From the NCBI RefSeq assembly GCF_003050785.1, contig NZ_QAOH01000013.1, positions 42,790 to 106,789 on the forward strand: 64,000 nucleotides of DNA. The letters run 5' to 3'. Within the stretch, counting starts at the first letter, position 1. Each line of letters opens with the position of its first letter. The translations under genes and the position numbers were made by a program. Shown piece by piece: positions 9,990 through 18,553 of the stretch. A model generated the notes under the pieces. It saw only the letters and a list, made by a program, of their open reading frames with translations, was not told the origin of the DNA and did not search any database. Origin of the DNA: Celeribacter persicus. Its GTDB lineage: Bacteria > Pseudomonadota > Alphaproteobacteria > Rhodobacterales > Rhodobacteraceae.

Positions 9990-10466
9990 TCACTCAAAAT
10001 GCTCTTCCGCCTGCTCCAAAATCACCCGCCACCAGTCGAACGTGTCATCGAGCGCCTCGCGGGTGATGCCGCCCTTGAAGGCGAAAGAATAGTTGATCTC
10101 CAGATCGCCGTCGCCATCGACCGAGGCTTTGCCGAAGCGGTAGCTGTTGTTGTACTCGTTGATCACATCCGGGTCGGTGGAATAGTCCTGCCCGTCGAAA
10201 TAGGCCACGAAGGTGCCGTTGTTGCAGTCCTTGTGGTCTTCGCAGCCGTAGAAATAGAGCGAATAGCGGGTGCCGCCGATCCGGCCGCGAAACATCGGGT
10301 CATCCTCGCCGTCGATATCGCGCTCGACCGAGCCGAACCCTCTCAGAAGCTCTTCAAACGTGTCCAGATTGTCGAAGGTCAAGACCTCGGTCTCGGCCAG
10401 GGCGGGCAGGGCGGTGAGGGTCATCAGGGCGCTGAGGGCGGCAGAGAATGCTGTGGGGCGAAGCAT
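9990..10466 (-). CDS. Exported YbjN-domain protein
   Basis: A 158-residue protein with a Sec signal peptide (cleavage after the LPALA box near residue 24) and a YbjN-like domain: FDNLDTFEELLRGFGSVERDIDGEDDPMFRGRIGGTRYSLYFYGC, and a C-terminal TFDWWRVILEQ helix. Two cysteines in YGCEDHKDCNNG could form a disulfide in the periplasm. YbjN-type folds resemble secretion chaperones; the substrate is unknown. ATG 10466 precedes the signal peptide directly, and longer frames upstream are proline/arginine-rich non-coding sequence. Confidence 0.75.
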   Translation of the reverse strand: MLRPTAFSAALSALMTLTALPALAETEVLTFDNLDTFEELLRGFGSVERDIDGEDDPMFRGRIGGTRYSLYFYGCEDHKDCNNGTFVAYFDGQDYSTDPDVINEYNNSYRFGKASVDGDGDLEINYSFAFKGGITREALDDTFDWWRVILEQAEEHFE

Positions 10467-10699
10467 CGGTCGGTATCCTTTCGTTTCGGGGGAGCTCGCT
10501 CCCCGACGCGGGCAGTCTGGCCGGTGGGGCCCGTGAAAGGAAGGGGAAAATGCCGGGGGCGTCCTCCCCGCTCCGAGTGTGCGAGAAAGCAAAGGATGCC
10601 GTGGCTGGGCCGGATGGGTCTTCGGCTGCTGCACAGGCTCGGATCACATCTCCCGGTCAATCTGTCGCGGTCAGGCGATTTCGGGCCGGTTTCATCCCG

Positions 10700-10728
10700 T
10701 TGTTACAATTTCGTCACCTCGCTGTTGC
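10700..10728 (+). promoter_or_regulatory. Pho-box-like direct repeats upstream of phoX
   Basis: Three heptamers TTGTTAC, TCGTCAC and CTGTTGC are separated by exactly 4 nt each (11-bp period), the layout of PhoB binding sites (CTGTCAT-N4-CTGTCAT). Individual units are degenerate. Position, about 90-120 bp before phoX, fits phosphate-starvation control. Confidence 0.5.
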
Positions 10729-10818
10729 GCGCGATTGGCACCTGATGCGCCAGAAGACGCGCCTGTGCCCAGGTGCGGCGTCATCGATTCTCAAGCAACG
10801 CACTCAATGGAGCGAGAT

Positions 10819-12702
10819 ATGAAAGATCAGGACATCGTCGACCTGTCATGGGACGATTTTGACGAGATGCGCGACCCGCGCCCGGACAACAACGGTTTCG
10901 ACGCGGTCGTGGAGCGCGCCATTTCCCGTCGCGGTTTCCTTGGCGGTGCGCTGGCCTTCGGGTCCGGTGCTCTTGCCATGGGGTCTGCTGGCCTCCTGTC
11001 CTCCACCACCGCGGCGCGCGCGGAAGGGGCGGCCTTCACCTTCAAGCCGATCCCGATTGCCACCGATTTCGACATCCATGTGCCGGAAGGCTACCAGTGG
11101 AAAGTGCTCGTGCGCTGGGGCGATGCGCTGTTCTCCGAGGCGAAGGACGCCTATTCCCCGGAAACCGGCGTTTCCGTCGAGATGTCCGACAAGGTCTTCG
11201 GCGAGAACACCGACGGGATGGAGACCTTCACCGATGGCGACAAGACGATCCTCGCGATCAACTCCGAATATGTGAACCCGAAGATCAACCTGCCTGCCGA
11301 CTCCGAAGGCATGCCGAAAAACGCCGATGAAGTGACGCTTCTGAAGAACATGCAGGGCGTGACCGTCATGGAAGTCGCCGACATGGGCAACGGGTTCGAG
11401 GTTGTCGTTGACAGCCCCTACAACCGTCGTATCACCCATGAGACCCAGATGACCATGGACGGCCCGGCCGCCGGGTCCGATCTGGTGAAAACCAATGCGG
11501 ACCCCGAAGGCATGAGCCCGAAAGGCACCATGAACAACTGTGGCTCCGGCAAGACCCTCTGGGGCACCTACCTGACCTGTGAAGAGAACTTCAACGGCTA
11601 CTTCGGCGCGACCGGCGAGTATGAGGTGACCGAGGGTCTCAAGCGTTATGGCATCGGGGGCGAAGGCCGCTACGCCTACGAGAAATTCGACACCCGTTAC
11701 GATCTCTCGAAAGAGCCGAACGAGCCGAACCGTCACGGCTGGGTCACCGAGATCAATCCGCTCGACCCGTCCTCGACCCCGGTGAAACATACTGCTCTGG
11801 GCCGCTTCAAACACGAGAACGCCGAGATGGTGCAGGCTGCCGACGGTCGCGTCGTGGTCTACATGGGCGACGATGAGCGCGGCGAATTCATGTATAAATT
11901 CGTCTCCAACGGCACCTACACCGAAGGTGGCTCGACCGAAGGCCTGCTGTCCGATGGCACGCTCTATGTCGCCAAGTTCAACGACGACATGACCGGAGAA
12001 TGGCTGGCCCTGACGCCGGAAACCACCGGCATGTCGATCGAAGAGATCCTCGTGTTCTCCCGTGAAGCAGGTTCCAAAGTCGGCGCGACCACCATGGACC
12101 GCCCGGAATGGATCGCCGCCAACCCGCTCAAGTGCGAAGCCTATTGCGCGCTCACCAACAACAAGAACCGCGGTGTGAAAACCAACGCGGGCGGTGATGA
12201 GCAACCGGCGATGGGTCCGAACCCGCGCGAGACCAACAACTACGGCCAGATCGTACGCTGGCGCCCGGAAGGCGAAGATCACGGTTCCGACAAATTCGGC
12301 TGGGATCTCTACGTCATGGCCGGCAATCCGACCGTTTACGACAACGCCTATGCGGGCTCCGAGAACGTCAACGAAGGCAACATGTTCAACTCCCCGGACG
12401 GCATGGCGTTCTCTTCCGACGGTTACCTCTGGATCCAGACCGATGGCGACGACAGCAATGAAGGCGAGTTCGCCGGTCAGGGCAACAACCAGATGCTCAT
12501 CGGCAACACGGAAACCGGCGAAATCGGCCGCTTCCTCACCGCGCCGAACGGCGCCGAGGTCACCGGTCTCACCTGGTCCCCGGACAAGAAAGTGGCTTTT
12601 GTGGGCATCCAGCACCCGGGCGGCTCCTGGCCGGACGGCGCGGGCAAACCGCGCTCGTCGGTGATCGCCGTGTGGCGTGAGGATGGCGCGCTGATCGGGT
12701 AA
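10819..12702 (+). CDS. phoX: PhoX-family alkaline phosphatase (DUF839), Tat-exported
   Basis: A 627-residue PhoX-type phosphatase. The twin-arginine motif SRRGFL (residues 36-41) and a long alanine/glycine-rich helix direct folded export to the periplasm, as for this Ca/Fe-dependent enzyme family that releases phosphate from organic esters. Typical segments are CGSGKTLWGTYLTCEENFNGYFG, EHKHENAE-like 'FKHENAEMV', and NSPDGMAFSSDGYLWIQTDGD. ATG 10819 is favoured by GGAG six bases upstream; ATG 10807 is an alternative. A strong terminator follows. The likely regulator is PhoB through the repeats at 10700-10728. Confidence 0.92.
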   Translation: MKDQDIVDLSWDDFDEMRDPRPDNNGFDAVVERAISRRGFLGGALAFGSGALAMGSAGLLSSTTAARAEGAAFTFKPIPIATDFDIHVPEGYQWKVLVRWGDALFSEAKDAYSPETGVSVEMSDKVFGENTDGMETFTDGDKTILAINSEYVNPKINLPADSEGMPKNADEVTLLKNMQGVTVMEVADMGNGFEVVVDSPYNRRITHETQMTMDGPAAGSDLVKTNADPEGMSPKGTMNNCGSGKTLWGTYLTCEENFNGYFGATGEYEVTEGLKRYGIGGEGRYAYEKFDTRYDLSKEPNEPNRHGWVTEINPLDPSSTPVKHTALGRFKHENAEMVQAADGRVVVYMGDDERGEFMYKFVSNGTYTEGGSTEGLLSDGTLYVAKFNDDMTGEWLALTPETTGMSIEEILVFSREAGSKVGATTMDRPEWIAANPLKCEAYCALTNNKNRGVKTNAGGDEQPAMGPNPRETNNYGQIVRWRPEGEDHGSDKFGWDLYVMAGNPTVYDNAYAGSENVNEGNMFNSPDGMAFSSDGYLWIQTDGDDSNEGEFAGQGNNQMLIGNTETGEIGRFLTAPNGAEVTGLTWSPDKKVAFVGIQHPGGSWPDGAGKPRSSVIAVWREDGALIG

Positions 12703-12732
12703 GCCGATCCCGTCTTAGGATTTTATCAGGCG

Positions 12733-12765
12733 AGGGGTGCGGTGAAAGCCGCGCCCCTTATTTTG
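12733..12765 (+). terminator. Terminator after phoX
   Basis: A 10-bp stem AGGGGTGCGG (12733-12742) / CCGCGCCCCT (12749-12758), loop TGAAAG, followed by TATTTTG. Confidence 0.85.
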
Positions 12766-12843
12766 TAGCGTGACTTGAAGATCCTTTAACGAGACTAGTG
12801 ATGGACTATATGTACTTTCTTAAGTGATTTTACGGGTGAGTTG

Positions 12844-13518
12844 ATGAATTACAGGTATATATGTACTGCAGCTAAAATCTCATATCTTGGTCTACGTACT
12901 GCGCACAATGCTGCAGGCAGATTGGGGCACGGAGAAGAAGAGCCTAATATGGAGCGTGCGGTCGAACTATACTGTTTAAGGCTACTTTATTTTCGTCACA
13001 TAATGTTGGAAATTGCAAATATCGCAGATGTGGCCTCGACCGCCCGTGCTTTGTATAAAGATCACCCTGAACTTGGAGAATTACACGGGGAGCTTTCACA
13101 AGCTTTTGAGTTCTTTAAGTATATTCGTAATAAATACGTTGGTCATCTCGTGCCGGAGTTGGTGGATAAAACTTTCGAGTGGCTACCTCAGTCATTCTCT
13201 ACTCTTGGAGATGTGGATGAAAGTAACGCCCTCATTTTATCGTGGTTTGTTCTGGAAACAGTTATAAATACTTACACTGATCCGAGTACAGGCCATAGAG
13301 TATTCGATACAGAAACTGACCTCAATTATCCTCCTGATCAAATTCGATTTTTTGATTATCTTGGAGAAACTGCCGAAAAAGCGATGGTATATGCTGAACT
13401 TCTTTCGAAGGTTGCTGCAACATATGTAGAAGTCCCTGACATGAAAGAAGAGTGGTTTAAATTAGCAATGCAAGCCGGAGCGACTGAGTTTTCGTACCTT
13501 GCAAAGAAAGGGCGATAA
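12844..13518 (+). CDS. AT-rich orphan with HEPN-type RNx5H-like motif
   Basis: A 224-residue protein whose base composition is clearly more AT-rich than all neighbours, with rare codons (ATA, TTA, AGA) uncommon elsewhere in the window, so recent acquisition is likely. It is mostly helical. The segment FEFFKYIRNKYVGHLVPEL contains Arg95-Asn-x4-His101, matching the R-polar-x(3-5)-H signature of HEPN ribonucleases (AbiU2/AbiF-like toxins, RNases). There is no signal peptide and no adjacent antitoxin or MNT nucleotidyltransferase. ATG 12844 is used; the codon before it is a TTG. Function is unproven and the HEPN assignment rests on one motif plus helical character. Confidence 0.7.
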   Translation: MNYRYICTAAKISYLGLRTAHNAAGRLGHGEEEPNMERAVELYCLRLLYFRHIMLEIANIADVASTARALYKDHPELGELHGELSQAFEFFKYIRNKYVGHLVPELVDKTFEWLPQSFSTLGDVDESNALILSWFVLETVINTYTDPSTGHRVFDTETDLNYPPDQIRFFDYLGETAEKAMVYAELLSKVAATYVEVPDMKEEWFKLAMQAGATEFSYLAKKGR

Positions 13519-13731
13519 TTGGCGTTGGAGCGAACAATCATTTGAACTTGGAGGAGTTTTTATTCAGCTCAATGCCCCCCCTCCGCAATAAACCATCCCC
13601 CCTTCTGCATCTCTGCGCAACATTCGCGCGAAATGTCGCGTCTTCCCCTCTTCAATCTTCCGCAGCCCCTCTCTATGGTGCGCGCGATTTGGCGCGGGGC
13701 TTTCCCTCGCGCGCCTTTTGGAGGACACAAC
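13519..13731. other. Intergenic region before the first TRAP binding protein
   Basis: No gene. It contains the near-palindrome GCGAAATGTCGC (13628-13639), which is also found, with one base different, upstream of the second binding-protein gene. Confidence 0.5.
13628..13639. promoter_or_regulatory. Candidate operator GCGAAATGTCGC
   Basis: A dyad differing by one base from the palindrome at 17168-17179. It lies 93 nt before the dctP-1 start. The shared motif and the regulator pair encoded between the two genes suggest a common operator. Confidence 0.4.
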
Positions 13732-14826
13732 ATGGATCGCCGCTCTTTTCTGAAAACTTCCGCGCTGGGTGGCTCTGCCGCCGCTGCCTCGACGCTGGCC
13801 GCACCGGTCTATGCCCAGGGCAATCGCACCCTGACCATGGTCTGTTCCTGGCCGCGCGGTCTGGCGGGGGTGTGGGACGCGGTGGAGCGTTTTGTCGATG
13901 CCGTGCAAACCATGTCCGACGGTCAGCTCACCATCGAGGCGCGGGCTGCGGGCGAACTCGTCGGCGGGCTTGAGGTCTTCGACGCCGTGACCTCGGGGCA
14001 GGCCGACATCTACCACTCCGCCGATTATTACTTCACCGGTCAGCACCCGGCTCTGGCGTTCTTCACCACCTCGCCGTTTGGCATGACCGCGCCGGAGATG
14101 ATGGTGTGGTATTATGGCATCGGCGGTCAGCAGTTGCACCGCAACCTCGGTGAGATTTTCGGCCTGCACACCAACATCGGCGGCCAGACCGGCGCGCAGG
14201 GCGGTGGCTGGTACCGCAAGGAAATCACCTCGGTTGCCGATTTTCAGGGGCTGAAACTGCGTATGCCGGGTCTCGGCGGCGAAGTGGTCGGCAAGCTCGG
14301 CGCTTCCGTGCAGGTGATGCCGGCGGGCGACATTTATCAGGCGCTGTCCTCCGGCGCGCTTGACGGCACCGAATGGGTCGGCCCGTGGTCCGACGAACGT
14401 CTCGGTCTGCAAGAGGTCTGTGACTATTTCTACCCCGCTGGTTTCCACGAACCGGGTTCGGCGCTCTCCGTCAATACCAACCTTGAGGTGTTCCAGTCGC
14501 TCACGCCCGCGCAGCAGCGGATCATCGACAACGCCGCCGCCGAGTGCAACCAGTTCGACTACGCACTGTTTCTCGCCAACAACGGCCCGGCGCTGCAACG
14601 CCTGATCGCGGGTGGCACCCAGATCAAGCAATTCCCGGACGATGTTTGGGAGGCTTTCGGGCGTGCGTCGAAAGAGGTTCTGGATCAGTACATGGATGAC
14701 GATCTCTTCGTTGAAATCCGCACTTCCGTGGAAGAGGCGATGAAAGCCACCTCCGGCTGGATGGGGCAGTCCGACAGCTTCTACACCGCTCAGCGCAATC
14801 GCGTTCTGGCGATGCTCGAAGAGTGA
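13732..14826 (+). CDS. TRAP transporter substrate-binding protein (DctP family), paralogue 1
   Basis: A 364-residue periplasmic binding protein with a Tat-type leader (MDRRSFLKTSALGG, AQG cleavage region). The mature part (TMVCSWPRGLAGVWDAVERF..., GLKLRMPGLGGEVV, LSSGALDGTEWVGPWSDE) is DctP-type, of the subgroup usually annotated as mannitol/chloroaromatic or 2-oxo acid TRAP proteins; ligand unknown. ATG 13732 follows GGAGG by 7 nt. It has its own terminator and no permease of its own, so it probably delivers ligand to the permease at 18.8-22.1 kb. It is closely similar to the second copy at 17401. Confidence 0.92.
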   Translation: MDRRSFLKTSALGGSAAAASTLAAPVYAQGNRTLTMVCSWPRGLAGVWDAVERFVDAVQTMSDGQLTIEARAAGELVGGLEVFDAVTSGQADIYHSADYYFTGQHPALAFFTTSPFGMTAPEMMVWYYGIGGQQLHRNLGEIFGLHTNIGGQTGAQGGGWYRKEITSVADFQGLKLRMPGLGGEVVGKLGASVQVMPAGDIYQALSSGALDGTEWVGPWSDERLGLQEVCDYFYPAGFHEPGSALSVNTNLEVFQSLTPAQQRIIDNAAAECNQFDYALFLANNGPALQRLIAGGTQIKQFPDDVWEAFGRASKEVLDQYMDDDLFVEIRTSVEEAMKATSGWMGQSDSFYTAQRNRVLAMLEE

Positions 14827-14856
14827 TCGGCTCGAAAGCTTGAGAAATTTTGATAC

Positions 14857-14883
14857 GCGCGGGAGACACCTCCCGCGCTTTTT
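14857..14883 (+). terminator. Terminator after TRAP binding protein 1
   Basis: GCGCGGGAG-ACAC-CTCCCGCGC followed by five T residues. Confidence 0.9.
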
Positions 14884-14965
14884 GCATTTGGACAGCGTGT
14901 TGGTGGCCTTGAGGCGAGCTCTGGTCATGGTGGATCGCAGTCGGCTTGAGGTCTTTCCGTGGGGC

Positions 14966-14984
14966 AAATACTCCCGCCGGAGGC
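14966..14984 (-). repeat. Dispersed repeat GCCTCCGGCGGGAGTATTT
   Basis: On the minus strand this exact 19-mer lies 20 nt after the stop of the LuxR-type regulator gene. The same 19-mer occurs at 48393-48411, 8 nt after another stop codon and in the same orientation relative to the gene. Confidence 0.7.
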
Positions 14985-15003
14985 AAGCGCCCGTGGGGGC
15001 GTT

Positions 15004-15651
15004 TTAAAACCGTCCCGTTCCCTGTAACACCCCGTGCTCCATGGCATATCGCGTAAGCCCTGCGGTCGAGGAAATCCCCAGTTTGCGCTTGATGTTCTTG
15101 CGGTGGGTTTCCACCGTGCGCACGGAAATATCCAGTGCACAGGCCACTTCCTTGTTGGATTTACCCTGCGCCAGTTCCAAAAGGATCGTCGTTTCCCGGT
15201 CGGTCAGGGGCTCTCGCCCGTCGCGGATTTTTGTGGGTTTGATCGCGGCTTGCGCACCGTCGCAGAGATATTGTTCGTTCCGCATCACCGCGTCGATGGC
15301 GTCCTTGACATCGTCTGTCGGCACGTCCTTGAGCACATAGCCCTTCGCGCCATGGCTCAATGCGGCGCCGATATATTCCGGGCTGTCATGCATCGACAGG
15401 ATGAGAATGCGGGTTTCGGGGCGGCGCTCCAGCAGAAGTTCCGTCGCCGTCAGCCCGCCCATCTGCGGCATGTTGAGATCGAGAAGCACCACATCCGGAG
15501 CCAGCGCCCCGACCTGATCCACCGCTTCCCGCCCGTTCGAGAGCGTGCCGACCACTTCGATATCCTCGAAGGTTTCCAGAAGCGCACGAATGCCCTCCGC
15601 CACCATCGGGTGGTCGTCGACGATCAGGACGCGGGTCGGTGTGATACTCAT
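15004..15651 (-). CDS. LuxR/NarL-type response regulator
   Basis: 215 residues: an N-terminal receiver domain (VLIVDDHPMVAEGI, phospho-acceptor Asp58 in VVLLDLNMPQMGG, conserved Lys in GYVLKDVP) and a C-terminal LuxR helix-turn-helix (LTDRETTILLELAQGKSNKEVACALDIS...). Its ATG overlaps the histidine kinase stop by 4 nt (ATGA), so the two form a co-translated two-component pair. It probably controls the flanking TRAP genes. Candidate targets are the GCGAAAT(G/T)TCGC palindromes upstream of both binding-protein genes. Confidence 0.93.
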   Translation of the reverse strand: MSITPTRVLIVDDHPMVAEGIRALLETFEDIEVVGTLSNGREAVDQVGALAPDVVLLDLNMPQMGGLTATELLLERRPETRILILSMHDSPEYIGAALSHGAKGYVLKDVPTDDVKDAIDAVMRNEQYLCDGAQAAIKPTKIRDGREPLTDRETTILLELAQGKSNKEVACALDISVRTVETHRKNIKRKLGISSTAGLTRYAMEHGVLQGTGRF

Positions 15652-17117
15652 CGGGCACTTCCAATCGGGGCGGGCGGGCGACCGGAGGTCGCGGGCGGAA
15701 GGATATGCTTCAAGGGGACGGTTGCGTCAATGGAGGTGCCGGGGTGACGGGGGGTGATCGTCAGGCTGCCGTCGAGCTGTTCCATGCGTTCCGCCATATT
15801 GCGAAGGCCAAGCCCCCGCCCGCGTTTGCCCACATCCGCCGGATCGAATCCACGCCCGTTGTCGCAAATGAGCAGCGTCGCGCCTTTGCGATGTCCCGCG
15901 AGTTTCATGGTCACTTCCGTCGCGCCCGCATGACGCTCGATATTGGTCAGAGCCTCCTGCGCGATACGAAAGAGCGCGATCCGGGCTTCCTCGTCGAGCC
16001 GGTTGCGAAAGACCACGGTCTCCAGCTCGGTCCTGATCCCGGTGCGAGTTTCGAATTCCTCGGTGAGGGATTTCAGCGCGGGTCCAAGCCCCAGATCGTC
16101 GAGAATGCCGGGGCGCAGGTCGCGGGAAATCCGGCGCACCTCGCCGATTGCGCCCCCCAGCATCTCGACGCTGCGGTCGAGGCTTGCGGGGGCTTTCGGA
16201 TCGCCCGATTTCAACTGTCGCCGCGCAAGTTCCAGGGCGTAGCGCACACCTACCAGAATCTGACTGATCCCGTCATGCAACTCGCGCGCCACACGTCCGC
16301 GCTCCTCTTCCTGGGTGTCGAAAATGCGCTGGGTGAGCTTCTTAAGCTTGCCGTCCGCCAGACGCCGCTCGCGGATGGTGATCGTCAGTCCGGACAGGAA
16401 CACCAAAAGCACGGCGGCCATGGTAATTGTGCCGATATAGCCGAAGGTGCGTGTCACGCGGTCTTCCACCTCGGCGCGTGCGGCGGCCACCGAGCGCAGC
16501 ACATCGTCGATGAACACCCCCGTGCCGATCGCCCATTGCCAGTCCTGAAGCCCGATCACATAGCTCATCATCTGTGCTTCTTCGCCGGTCGAGGGCTTTG
16601 GCCAGAGGTAGCTGTGATACCCTCCGCCCTGTCGGGCGAGCCGTATCAGTTCATCCACGATGGGCGTCCCCGCGCTGTCGGTGAGACCCGCCCAGTTTCG
16701 GGTGATCAGCCTTGTGTCGCGCGGCGCCACGAGGTTGGTGCCGTCGTAGGTATAGACAAAGAAATACCCGTCCTGCCCATAGGTCATGGCGGCAAGGATT
16801 TGCGTCACCCGCAGCTTGGCTTCTTCGTCATCGGGGGGCGCGGGGCTGTATTCCGTGGTGATCGAATTGCGTGCGAGTTGCAGGTAGTTCTGCAACTCCT
16901 GCCGTTTGGCGCTCAGAATCTGCTCCTCCAGTTCGGCGATCTCGCGTTCGGCCATGGTGCGCGACTGATGCGCGACCACGAGCGCAATCGCCGCCACGGA
17001 CAGGATCAGCGGCAGCGTGGCGAGCAGGAAGAGCTTGCGCGCATAGGTCAGTTCGGGGAAGGGGACGGCGATCTTGCGGGTCCTTTGGTGATGTGGTGAA
17101 TCGCAGGATAACGGCAC
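15648..17117 (-). CDS. Cache-domain sensor histidine kinase (HisKA_3 type)
   Basis: About 489 residues from GTG 17117: TM1 (residues ~28-48), a periplasmic single-cache domain (~60-205, with YGQDGYFFVYTYDGTNLVAP and GLQDWQWAIGTGVFID), TM2 (~225-246), dimerisation/phospho-acceptor helix with His281 in RELHDGISQ, and a HATPase domain (DNGRGFDP...GRGLGLRNM). Cache sensors of this type bind small carboxylates; linkage to TRAP genes suggests the transported ligand. The start is uncertain: GTG 17117 lacks a ribosome-binding site, whereas AAAGGA stands 8 nt before an in-frame ATC at 17072, so initiation there at a rare codon is possible. Confidence 0.88.
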   Translation of the reverse strand: MPLSCDSPHHQRTRKIAVPFPELTYARKLFLLATLPLILSVAAIALVVAHQSRTMAEREIAELEEQILSAKRQELQNYLQLARNSITTEYSPAPPDDEEAKLRVTQILAAMTYGQDGYFFVYTYDGTNLVAPRDTRLITRNWAGLTDSAGTPIVDELIRLARQGGGYHSYLWPKPSTGEEAQMMSYVIGLQDWQWAIGTGVFIDDVLRSVAAARAEVEDRVTRTFGYIGTITMAAVLLVFLSGLTITIRERRLADGKLKKLTQRIFDTQEEERGRVARELHDGISQILVGVRYALELARRQLKSGDPKAPASLDRSVEMLGGAIGEVRRISRDLRPGILDDLGLGPALKSLTEEFETRTGIRTELETVVFRNRLDEEARIALFRIAQEALTNIERHAGATEVTMKLAGHRKGATLLICDNGRGFDPADVGKRGRGLGLRNMAERMEQLDGSLTITPRHPGTSIDATVPLKHILPPATSGRPPAPIGSAR

Positions 17118-17165
17118 AGGGCGATGCGTCAATTGTGCGGTTTTTCGGGTCAAGTTGAATGAAAG

Positions 17166-17181
17166 TTGCGAAATTTCGCAA
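17166..17181. promoter_or_regulatory. Perfect 16-bp palindrome TTGCGAAATTTCGCAA
   Basis: A perfect dyad in the divergent region between the histidine kinase and the second TRAP binding protein. Its core GCGAAATTTCGC matches 11 of 12 bases of the motif before the first binding protein. It is a strong operator candidate for the local response regulator. Confidence 0.55.
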
Positions 17182-17400
17182 GAGGCAGTCACAAAAAATC
17201 GCGGCCTGCGTAGTGTTGGGTATTTCAAGACCTCATCGGCGTCGATAACGTTAACATCACGATTTGTTCGGTTTGTCCGTGAAGGACCCGCCATGTCCGG
17301 TCGCGAGGAGCTGCTGAGTTCTTTGACGGGGGGAAACATGCGCAGGGAAGGGGCCGGGCAGACTGCCATAGCCATAGACAATCTTGGGAGGACAAACTCT

Positions 17401-18498
17401 ATGGATCGCCGTTCTTTTCTGAAAACCTCTGCTCTGGGGGGCGCCTCCGCTGCGGCCGCATCGACGCTGGCCGCGCCGGTTTACGCGCAGGGCAAACGCA
17501 CGCTGACCATGGTTACAACCTGGCCGCGCGGTCTGGCGGGCGTGTGGGATTCCGTCGAACGTTTCGCCGCCAATGTCGATGCGCTGACCGACGGTCAGCT
17601 TACCATCGACGCGAAAGCCGCAGGCGAGCTTGTTGGCGGCCTTGAGGTCTTCGACGCCGTGACCGCGGGTCAGGCCGATATGTACCACGGCTGCGAATAT
17701 TACTTCACCGGGCAGCACCCGGCGCTGGCCTATTTCACCACCGTGCCTTTCGGGATGACCGCGCCGGAGATGATGGTGTGGTATTATTCAATGGGCGGCA
17801 TGGAACTGCACCACAAGCTCGGCGAGATTTTCGGCCTCAAGGGCTTCATCGCGGGTCAGACAGGCGGTCAGGGCGGCGGCTGGTTCCGCAAGGAGATCAA
17901 ATCGCCCTCCGATTTCCAGGGCCTCAAGTTCCGTATGCCGGGGCTCGGCGGCGAAACCGTGTCGAAACTCGGCGCGTCCGTGCAGGTGCTTCCGGGCGGC
18001 GAGATTTACCAGGCATTGTCCTCCGGCGCGCTCGACGGCACCGAGTGGATCGGCCCGTGGTCGGATGAGAAGCTCGGCCTGCAAGAGGTCTGCGACTTCT
18101 ACTACCCGGCGGGTTTCCACGAGCCGGGGGCGGCGCTCTGCGTGACCTCGAACCTCGAAGTGTTCGAGAGCTTGACACCTTCGCAACAGAAAGCCATCGA
18201 GATCGCGACGGGGGAGTGTCATCAGCACAACTACGCGCTGTTCGTGGCCAACAACGGCCCGGCGCTTCAGCGTCTCATTCAGGGCGGCACCCAGCTCAAG
18301 GAATTCTCCGACGATGTCTGGACCGCCTTCGGGACGGCGGCGAAAGAGGTGCTCGACGGCTATATGGGCGACGAGATCTTTGCCGAGATCCGCACCCATT
18401 ACGAGGCGTCCATGGCGGCGACTTCGGCCTGGATCGGGCGTTCCGACGGCAATTACACCCCGCAGCGCGACCGCGTGATGGCGACTGTCGCGGAGTAA
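17401..18498 (+). CDS. TRAP transporter substrate-binding protein (DctP family), paralogue 2
   Basis: A 365-residue Tat-exported binding protein (MDRRSFLKTSALGGASAA), closely similar to the product of 13732-14826 along its whole length, so the two genes arose by duplication. Differences (for example WPRGLAGVWDSVERFAANVDAL) leave the binding-site framework intact. ATG 17401 is preceded by GGGAGG. A strong terminator separates it from the permease genes, which would keep binding protein in excess over permease through partial read-through. Confidence 0.93.
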   Translation: MDRRSFLKTSALGGASAAAASTLAAPVYAQGKRTLTMVTTWPRGLAGVWDSVERFAANVDALTDGQLTIDAKAAGELVGGLEVFDAVTAGQADMYHGCEYYFTGQHPALAYFTTVPFGMTAPEMMVWYYSMGGMELHHKLGEIFGLKGFIAGQTGGQGGGWFRKEIKSPSDFQGLKFRMPGLGGETVSKLGASVQVLPGGEIYQALSSGALDGTEWIGPWSDEKLGLQEVCDFYYPAGFHEPGAALCVTSNLEVFESLTPSQQKAIEIATGECHQHNYALFVANNGPALQRLIQGGTQLKEFSDDVWTAFGTAAKEVLDGYMGDEIFAEIRTHYEASMAATSAWIGRSDGNYTPQRDRVMATVAE

Positions 18499-18524
18499 AC
18501 CGTGAAAACGTCATAAAAAACGGG

Positions 18525-18553
18525 AAATGCGCGCGGTTTTCGCGCGCATTTTT
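18525..18553 (+). terminator. Terminator after TRAP binding protein 2
   Basis: An 11-bp stem AAATGCGCGCG/CGCGCGCATTT around GTTTT, followed by a T-tract. It lies inside the TRAP locus, between binding protein and permeases. Confidence 0.9.

Noticed and set aside
10846..12615. Minus-strand 589-codon frame opposite phoX
   Set aside because: Low-complexity His/Val/Gly translation typical of antisense frames; PhoX on the plus strand is unambiguous.
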